From: Elusimicrobia bacterium RIFCSPLOWO2_01_FULL_60_11
GTDB taxonomy: Bacteria; Elusimicrobiota; Elusimicrobia; 2-02-FULL-39-32
DNA length: 5,913 nucleotides
Reading direction: 5' to 3'
Assembly: GCA_001800085.1 (NCBI GenBank)
Contig: MGUS01000042.1
Span: 1 to 5,913, forward strand
A program made the position numbers and the translations under genes. Positions 1 to 4,638 of the stretch are shown piece by piece. The stretch's first letter is position 1, and each line of letters begins with the position of its first letter. The notes below the pieces were generated by a model. It worked only from the letters and a program-made list of their open reading frames with translations, was not told where the DNA came from and did not search any database.

Positions 1-943
1 GTTGGAACTGTAAGGAACGGTCGCGACCGTTCCTTACAGCTTTTCTCGCGATCCGGGGAAGAGGCAGGTATTCCTCGAGGAATTTTTTCACGCCCACGGG
101 GCCCGCTCCCGGCCCGCCCCCGCCGTGGGGCACGCTGAAGGTCTTGTGCAGGTTCAAGTGCATGATATCGAAGCCCATCTTGGCGGGCTCCGCCAGCCCC
201 GCCAGGGCGTTGTAGTTCGCGCCGTCCATGTAGAGCAAAGCGCCCGCCTTGTGCGCCATGTCGGCCACTTCCATGATCTCGTCCTCGAAGAGCCCCAGGG
301 TGTTGGGGCAGGTGATCATCACGAGCGACACGTCGGGTCCCAAGGCCTGCTTCAAAGCGGTCTTGTCTATCCTCCCGCGCTTGTTCGACGGGACGGAAGC
401 CACCGCGTAGCCGGCCAGGGCCGCGCTCGCGGGGTTGGTGCCGTGGGCGCTGTCCGGCACGAGCACCTTGGTGCGTTTTTCCTTTTTGGCGTCGAAGTAA
501 GCGTGGGCGATCAGGAGTCCCGCCAGCTCCCCTTGCGCTCCGGCCGAGGGGTGCACGCTGAAGGCGTCCATCCCCGTGATGTCGCAGAGCAGCTGTTCCA
601 GGTTCCAAAGAAGTTCCAAGGTCCCCTGCAGGCCGCTTTCATCCTGATAAGGATGCGCCTGGGTGAAACCCGGGAGCGAAGAGGTGACCTCGTTCACTTT
701 GGGGTTGTATTTCATGGTGCAGGAGCCCAGGGGATAGAAGTTGGTGTCGGCGGAGAAATTCAGCTGGGAGAGGCGCGTGAAGTGGCGGACCACGTCGAAC
801 TCGGACACTTCGGGCAGAACGGGGGGTTTCTTGCGCGCCCATTTCTGCGGGACGGCGGCGGCCTTTGTTTTGGAAAGGGGGAAGACCGTGCCGCGCCTTC
901 CCGGGCGGCTGATCTCAAAGATAAGGGAGCGCTTGCTGTTCAT
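1..943 (-). CDS. gcvPB: Glycine dehydrogenase (decarboxylating) subunit 2, P-protein beta subunit, 3' end cut by window edge
   Basis: PLP-dependent subunit of the split P-protein; with GcvPA it decarboxylates glycine and passes the aminomethyl group to lipoyl-GcvH in the cytoplasm. I translated it by hand: 314 codons are open from the ATG at 943-941 to the window edge, with no stop. The family is usually about 480-490 residues, so roughly the last third is missing. The N-terminus (LIFEISRPGRRG, residues 7-18) is typical and fixes the start. Visible family motifs are FYPLGSCTMKYNPK (69-82), HPSAGAQGE (131-139), DSAHGTNPAS (164-173), MDGANYNAL (239-247) and NLHKTFSVPHGGGGPG (264-279), with K267 the expected PLP Schiff-base lysine. 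The start overlaps the gcvPA stop as ATGA, implying translational coupling; only a weak purine stretch (AAGAAG) precedes it. Oddity: residues 302-312 are encoded by a perfect palindrome and do not look like the family, which normally continues after the LPxP motif with a charged loop and an LDYD-like stretch. Family assignment is very secure. Confidence 0.96.
   Translation of the reverse strand, partial: MNSKRSLIFEISRPGRRGTVFPLSKTKAAAVPQKWARKKPPVLPEVSEFDVVRHFTRLSQLNFSADTNFYPLGSCTMKYNPKVNEVTSSLPGFTQAHPYQDESGLQGTLELLWNLEQLLCDITGMDAFSVHPSAGAQGELAGLLIAHAYFDAKKEKRTKVLVPDSAHGTNPASAALAGYAVASVPSNKRGRIDKTALKQALGPDVSLVMITCPNTLGLFEDEIMEVADMAHKAGALLYMDGANYNALAGLAEPAKMGFDIMHLNLHKTFSVPHGGGGPGAGPVGVKKFLEEYLPLPRIARKAVRNGRDRSLQFQ
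8..39. repeat. Perfect 32-bp palindrome inside gcvPB
   Basis: Two 16-bp arms (CTGTAAGGAACGGTCG and its exact reverse complement) meet with no spacer, the centre lying between bases 23 and 24. Bases 7 and 40 no longer pair, so the boundaries are sharp. Read on the minus strand in the gcvPB frame it encodes VRNGRDRSLQ (residues 303-312), with the second and third bases of codon 302. Of the three frames one contains a TAA stop and two are open; being palindromic, it offers the same choice in either orientation. A perfect palindrome of this length is not expected by chance in coding sequence. The form fits a dispersed palindromic element (REP/MITE-like), but only one copy is present here, so membership in a family is inferred. 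No T-tract flanks it, so it is not a normal intrinsic terminator. Confidence 0.9.
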
Positions 944-2280
944 CGGATCTTCTTGATCGCTTCGCCCAGGCGTTCGATCTCATCCGGCGTGTTCATCTCC
1001 GTGGCGCAGAAAAGCATGGCGTCCTTGAGCTCCGGATAGAAATCGCCCAGCGGCAGGCCGCCCGTGATGCCTTCTTTAAGGAGGGCTTCGTTCACTATTT
1101 TCGGGGGGGTCTTGGACCGCACCGTGAACTCATTGAAGAACGGAGCGTCAAAGGCCCGGGAGAACCCCTTGCCTTTCAAGACGGCGCTCAAAGCCGCGCG
1201 GGCGTTCTGATAGTTGAGCGTGGCGCATTCTTTCAATCCCTCAGGCCCCAGCACGGAAAGGTATATCGTGGCGGCCAGGGCCATGAGCGCCTCGTTGGTG
1301 CAGATGTTGGAAGTGGCCTTCTCGCGGCGGATGTGCTGTTCCCTGGTTTGGAGCGTCAAGGCGAACCCGCGCTTGCCGTTCAGGTCCTTCGTCATGCCGG
1401 CGACTCGGCCGGGCATTTTTCTCACGAATTTCTGGGAGCAGGTGAACAGCCCCAGGTACGGCCCGCCGAAGTTCATGGGGATGCCGAGCGGCTGGCCTTC
1501 TCCCACGGCCACGTCGGCGCCGTATTCGCCGGGCGGGGAAAGGAGCCCGAGCGACAGGGGGTCGGCGCTCACCACGAAGAGCGCTCCCGCTCCGTGGGCC
1601 AGGTCGGAGATCTCCGGCCCGTCTTCCAGGATGCCCAGGAAATTGGGTGTTTGGATCATGACGCAGGCCACGGAACCGTCCAGCCGGGATCTCAGGTCTT
1701 TCAGGGACGTCCTGCCGTCCTCCAAAGCGATCTCTTCGACCACGAAGCTTTTGCCGTAAGTTTTCACCACGCGGCGGTATTCCGGGTGCGCGGCGCGGGA
1801 GACGAGTATTTTTCTGCGCCCCGTTTCGCGCGCGGCCAACAAGGCCGCCTCGGCCAGGGCGGAAGCGCCGTCGTAGAGCGAGGCGTTGGCCACGTCCATG
1901 CCGTAAAGTCCCGCGATCAAGGTCTGGAATTCGAACGTGGCCTGGAGCGTGCCCTGGCTGGCTTCCGGCTGATACGGCGTGTAGGCGGTGAGGAATTCTC
2001 CGCGCGTGATGAGCGCGGGGATGACGGCCGGGATGAAATGGTTGTAGGAGCCCGCCCCGAGGAAGCAGGCCGACTTTCCCGCCGGGCGGTTCTTGTCCGC
2101 CAAGGCCGAGAGGCGGCCCTGCACTTCCATCTCCGAGATCCCGTCTTTCAGGACGCTCTTTCCTTCCATCGAGAACAGCGCCGAGGCCGGGATGTTCTTG
2201 ATCAGGTCTTCGAACTTGGAGATGCCGATCTCGGAAAGGAGCTCTTTCCGGTCCTGGCCGGTGTTGGCGATGAATTGCAT
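940..2280 (-). CDS. gcvPA: Glycine dehydrogenase (decarboxylating) subunit 1, P-protein alpha subunit
   Basis: Partner of GcvPB in the split P-protein, cytoplasmic. The two subunits correspond to the N- and C-terminal halves of the single-chain GcvP of E. coli; this half lacks the PLP-binding lysine but contributes to the active-site region. The protein is 446 residues, the normal length. The N-terminus MQFIANTGQDRKELL and the following IGI are typical and support the ATG at 2280-2278. Family motifs: FLGAGSYNHFIP (73-84), AYTPYQPEASQGTLQ (99-113), MDVANASLYDGASALAEA (128-145), GEGQPLG (260-266), FGGPYLGLF (271-279) and QTREQHIRREKATSNICTNE (311-330). It begins 4 bp after the gcvH stop and ends with TGA overlapping the gcvPB ATG. 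No clear Shine-Dalgarno is visible, so coupling to gcvH translation is likely. A run of seven Cs (coding strand, 1109-1103) does not break the frame. Identity is secure. Confidence 0.97.
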   Translation of the reverse strand: MQFIANTGQDRKELLSEIGISKFEDLIKNIPASALFSMEGKSVLKDGISEMEVQGRLSALADKNRPAGKSACFLGAGSYNHFIPAVIPALITRGEFLTAYTPYQPEASQGTLQATFEFQTLIAGLYGMDVANASLYDGASALAEAALLAARETGRRKILVSRAAHPEYRRVVKTYGKSFVVEEIALEDGRTSLKDLRSRLDGSVACVMIQTPNFLGILEDGPEISDLAHGAGALFVVSADPLSLGLLSPPGEYGADVAVGEGQPLGIPMNFGGPYLGLFTCSQKFVRKMPGRVAGMTKDLNGKRGFALTLQTREQHIRREKATSNICTNEALMALAATIYLSVLGPEGLKECATLNYQNARAALSAVLKGKGFSRAFDAPFFNEFTVRSKTPPKIVNEALLKEGITGGLPLGDFYPELKDAMLFCATEMNTPDEIERLGEAIKKIR

Positions 2281-2284
2281 CGGA

Positions 2285-2671
2285 TCAGGGGTGGGCGGCG
2301 TCGGTCTTCAGGAATTCCTCGTACTGGGCGTTCGTCATGAGGGATTTAAGGGAGCCGGCGTCGGCGACGTCGAGCTTGAAGAGCCAGCCGTCGCCATAAG
2401 GCGCCTGGTTGATGAGTTCCGGGTTCTTGGCGACCTTATCGTTGACGGCGGAGACTTTGCCGGCCACGGGGGCGTTGATGGGGAACGCCGCTTTCACCGA
2501 TTCCAGGGTGGCCACCTCGCCGTCTTGGGCCGCGCTCTTGCCCAGGGGGGGCAGTTCCACGAAGACCACGTCGGTCACTTCTTTCTGGGCGTGGTCCGTG
2601 ATGCCCACGGTCCCGTCAGGGGCGATCCATTCGTGGGATTTGGCGAACCGGAGTTTCTCGATGTCTTGCAT
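2285..2671 (-). CDS. gcvH: Glycine cleavage system H protein (lipoyl carrier)
   Basis: Small lipoylated shuttle protein that carries the aminomethyl intermediate from the P-protein to GcvT and then presents the reduced lipoyl arm to Lpd. At 128 residues it has the standard length. It starts RFAKSHEWI (8-16), followed by GITDHAQKEVTDVVFVELP (23-41), a form of the family signature, and then ESVKAAFPINAPVAGKV (57-73) containing the lipoyl-attachment lysine K60. The C-terminal part (NDKVAKNPELIN, GDGWLFKL) is also typical. The ATG at 2671-2669 is preceded by a Shine-Dalgarno-like AAGGAAG, and the gene starts 13 bp after the gcvT stop. It ends with TGA four bases before gcvPA. With lipA two genes upstream, this is probably the main or a preferred substrate of that lipoyl synthase. 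Identity is secure. Confidence 0.98.
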   Translation of the reverse strand: MQDIEKLRFAKSHEWIAPDGTVGITDHAQKEVTDVVFVELPPLGKSAAQDGEVATLESVKAAFPINAPVAGKVSAVNDKVAKNPELINQAPYGDGWLFKLDVADAGSLKSLMTNAQYEEFLKTDAAHP

Positions 2672-2673
2672 GG

Positions 2674-2680
2674 CTTCCTT
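2674..2680 (-). promoter_or_regulatory. Ribosome binding site of gcvH
   Basis: On the coding strand AAGGAAG lies just upstream of the gcvH ATG, with about 4 nt between the AAGGA core and the start codon, in a short A-rich gap after the gcvT stop. It is one of only two recognisable Shine-Dalgarno sequences in the window, the other being at lipA. gcvPA, gcvPB and gcvT have none and probably rely on coupling. This suggests gcvH can be initiated independently. Confidence 0.6.
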
Positions 2681-2684
2681 TTCT

Positions 2685-3761
2685 TTATTTTTTGCTTCCC
2701 GAATAGAACGGGAGCCTGGTCGTTTCCGCGGGCACGGCGCGCCCGTTGCACTCGATGGCGAAGGGTCCGGAGAGTCCCACGGGGATATATCCCATGGCGA
2801 TCCCGGTCTTGAGCGTGGGGGAGAATGTCCCGCTGGTCACGAGGCCCGCCACATTGGCGCCGCAGAGGATCTTAAAACCGTGCCGGGGGACCCCCCTTTC
2901 TAAAAGCTTGAAAGCCGTCAGTTTGCGTTTGAGCCCGCCGTTCTTCTGCGCGGCCAGGGCGTCTTTCCCGATGAAATCTCCCTTGTCGAATTTGACCGCC
3001 CACGGGACCCCGGCTTCAAGTGGGGTGAGGGTCTCGTCCATGTCGTTGCCGTAGAGCAGGTAGCCCGCTTCCAGCCGCAGGGTGTCCCGGGCCCCCAGGC
3101 CGCAGGGCGTGAGATCGAAGGCGTCCGCCAACTTCTCGATCACGGCATTGGGCGCGATCACTTCGACGCCGTCTTCGCCCGTGTAGCCGGTGCGGCAGAT
3201 GAAACAGGGGCTCCCTTCAAAGACCGTTTCCAATACGCGGTGGCGTTCCGGAATGCTTTTAAAAATATTGCCTGCCGCCTGGACCGCCTTGGGGCCTTGT
3301 GCTGCGACCATGGACCACTTGTCGCTCTCGTTCCGGAGCTCGACCCCCGCCCTGCTGTTCTTTTTCATCCACTCGAAATCTTTGTCCGAGGTGGATGCGT
3401 TGACGACGACCAGGTAGCGGGAGGGAAATTTGAGACAATATACAAAAATATCATCGATGATGCCACCCTGCGGGTTGCAGATGTGGGAATAGACGGCCTG
3501 CCCATCTTCGATCGTCGCGATGTCGTTGGTGCAGAGGTTCTGGAGGAAATCGAGAGATGCGGGCCCTTCCACAAAGACCTCTCCCATGTGGGAGATGTCG
3601 AATAGGCCAGCCGTTTTCCTCACCGCCTCGTGCTCGGCCACGATGCTCGTGTATTGCACGGGCATCTCCCAGCCGCCGAAATCGATGAAGCGCGCTCCAT
3701 GCGCCTTATGCCAGTTGTAAAGGGGCGTATGTTTTGGGGACACCCTACTTAATTCAGTCAT
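2685..3761 (-). CDS. gcvT: Glycine cleavage system T protein (aminomethyltransferase)
   Basis: Transfers the one-carbon unit from the aminomethyl-lipoyl group of GcvH to tetrahydrofolate, giving 5,10-methylene-THF and ammonia, in the cytoplasm. The 358 residues match the family's usual length. The N-terminal folate-binding domain (about 11-260) shows HTPLYNWH (11-18), FGGWEMP (28-34), GLFDISHMGE (52-61), NPQGGIIDD (96-104; acidic pair D103/D104 where the family's catalytic aspartate lies), GYTGEDGVE, and CGLGARDTLRLEAG with DETLTPLEAG. The C-terminal barrel domain has LVTSGTFSPTLKTGIAMGYIP. The ATG at 3761-3759 overlaps the lipA stop by 8 nt (ATGACTGA) and has no Shine-Dalgarno. Oddity: codons 2-9 (TELSRVSP) come from the left arm of an inverted repeat, and the recognisable family sequence starts only at K10/H11. 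The original start was therefore probably replaced by repeat sequence. The catalytic core is intact. Confidence 0.97.
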   Translation of the reverse strand: MTELSRVSPKHTPLYNWHKAHGARFIDFGGWEMPVQYTSIVAEHEAVRKTAGLFDISHMGEVFVEGPASLDFLQNLCTNDIATIEDGQAVYSHICNPQGGIIDDIFVYCLKFPSRYLVVVNASTSDKDFEWMKKNSRAGVELRNESDKWSMVAAQGPKAVQAAGNIFKSIPERHRVLETVFEGSPCFICRTGYTGEDGVEVIAPNAVIEKLADAFDLTPCGLGARDTLRLEAGYLLYGNDMDETLTPLEAGVPWAVKFDKGDFIGKDALAAQKNGGLKRKLTAFKLLERGVPRHGFKILCGANVAGLVTSGTFSPTLKTGIAMGYIPVGLSGPFAIECNGRAVPAETTRLPFYSGSKK

Positions 3762-3799
3762 TAGAATCGGGACGGAGTGAATTAAGTAGGGTGTCCCCA
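3735..3799. repeat. 65-bp inverted repeat spanning the lipA/gcvT junction
   Basis: Bases 3735-3756 and 3778-3799 are perfect 22-bp inverted complements (each arm contains AATTAAGTAGGGTGTCCCC or its complement), separated by a 21-bp spacer. Pairing stops sharply on the inner side at 3757/3777, while outward only a T/G then a T/A pair follow. On the coding strand the right arm is read in the lipA frame as GDTLLNS (residues 281-287). The left arm provides the first base of the gcvT ACT codon 2 and then ELSRVSP, and it also carries the lipA TGA stop. The gcvT ATG lies in the spacer. In RNA this would form a long stem with the gcvT start in the loop. There is no trailing U-tract, so it is not a typical terminator. 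The form is that of a REP/MITE-like palindromic element inserted at a gene boundary; mobility is inferred. Confidence 0.92.
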
Positions 3800-4638
3800 G
3801 ATTCGATCATCTCCCCGGCATGGTAGGACGAGCGCACCAGGGGGCCTGCGAAGACATTCTTAAAAGGAAATCCATGGGCCATTTTGCGGATGTCGCGGAA
3901 CTCGTCAGCGGAGTAGAATTTTTGGACGGGAAGGTGGTCTTTCGAGGGCCGGAGATACTGCCCCACGGTCACAAGCGTAACGCCCCGGTCGCAGAGGTCG
4001 GCGAAGGTCTCGCGGACCTCATCGAGCGATTCTCCCAGCCCCACCATGATGCCGGACTTCACCTTGGGGCCGCCGAAGCCGGCCGCGCGCGCGAGTAAGC
4101 GGAGGGAACGCTCATAGGTCGCTTTCGCGCGCACCGACGGAGTGAGGCGCCGCACGGTCTCGACATTGTGGTTGAAGACGTCCGGGCCGCTTTCAAGGAC
4201 GGCGGCCAGCGCCAAATCGTTCCCTTCGAAATCGCTCGTGAGGGTCTCCACGGTCGATCGGGGCGACTCCCGCTTGATGAGTCTCACGGCCGCGGCGAAC
4301 TGCGAAGCGCCTCCGTCCGAGAGGTCGTCCCGCGCGGGCGCGGTGAGGACCACATGGGAAAGTTTCAATTTCAGCACCGCTTCGAGCACGCGTCCGGGCT
4401 CGGCCGCGTCGACGGACAGGGGCCTGCCGGTCTTCTCGGCGCAGAACCCGCAGCGGCGCGTGCAGAGGTCTCCCAGGATCTGGAAGGTGAGCGTGCCTTG
4501 GGCGTAGCATTCCGTGCGGTTGGGGCACTTGGCCTCCTCGCAGACGGTGTTCAGGCGCAGTTCCTCGATCGCGCCCGTGACCTTGAAAAATGCCGCGCCG
4601 CTCGGGATCTTCTGGCGGTATTCAACGCCCAAACTCAT
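3754..4638 (-). CDS. lipA: Lipoyl synthase (radical SAM)
   Basis: Radical SAM enzyme that inserts sulfur at C6 and C8 of a protein-bound octanoyl group, making the lipoyl cofactor used by GcvH. The 294-residue protein is of normal size. It shows the auxiliary-cluster motif CEEAKCPNRTEC (C33, C38, C44), the radical SAM motif CTRRCGFC (C59, C63, C66), the DDLSDGGA stretch, FNHNVETV, KSGIMVGLGE, VGQYLRPS and the C-terminal RSSYH (269-273), whose serine ligates the auxiliary cluster in this family. The ATG at 4638-4636 is chosen because IPSG and LNTVCEE fall where expected and AAGGGAG precedes it; the frame is open further upstream but only as an overlap with lpd. It overlaps the lpd stop as ATGA. 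Oddity: residues 281-287 come from an inverted-repeat arm and 288-294 from its spacer, so the tail after RSSYHAGEM is not family sequence. All catalytic motifs lie before it, so activity is probably kept. Confidence 0.97.
   Translation of the reverse strand: MSLGVEYRQKIPSGAAFFKVTGAIEELRLNTVCEEAKCPNRTECYAQGTLTFQILGDLCTRRCGFCAEKTGRPLSVDAAEPGRVLEAVLKLKLSHVVLTAPARDDLSDGGASQFAAAVRLIKRESPRSTVETLTSDFEGNDLALAAVLESGPDVFNHNVETVRRLTPSVRAKATYERSLRLLARAAGFGGPKVKSGIMVGLGESLDEVRETFADLCDRGVTLVTVGQYLRPSKDHLPVQKFYSADEFRDIRKMAHGFPFKNVFAGPLVRSSYHAGEMIESGDTLLNSLRPDSND

Noticed and set aside
8..39. CRISPR repeat, operator or terminator at the left edge
   Set aside because: Only one unit is present, with no spacers and no T-tract, and it is inside the gcvPB frame; an operator cannot be excluded but nothing here is expressed from it.
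125..1039. Long plus-strand open frame of 304 codons opposite gcvPB
   Set aside because: It is antisense to a gene with clear family motifs, has low-complexity G/V/H/R-rich composition and no recognisable domain; such shadows are common in GC-rich DNA.
1103..1109. Seven-G homopolymer (and another near 2545-2551) as a possible frameshift
   Set aside because: gcvPA and gcvH read through these in frame with normal length and motifs on both sides.
1333..2340. Plus-strand open frame of 335 codons opposite gcvPA, and similar ones at 2093-2812 and 4168-4932
   Set aside because: They are antisense to well-supported genes, rich in G, R, H and V, and without motifs; explained by codon composition on the other strand.
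3420..3465. AT-rich patch in gcvT as a possible internal promoter
   Set aside because: It encodes the conserved DDIFVYCLKF segment just after the catalytic aspartates, and no well-spaced -35/-10 pair or downstream start fits.
3735..3799. Intrinsic terminator between lipA and gcvT
   Set aside because: The stem is strong, but there is no U-tract in the direction of transcription and it lies inside overlapping coding sequence of one operon.
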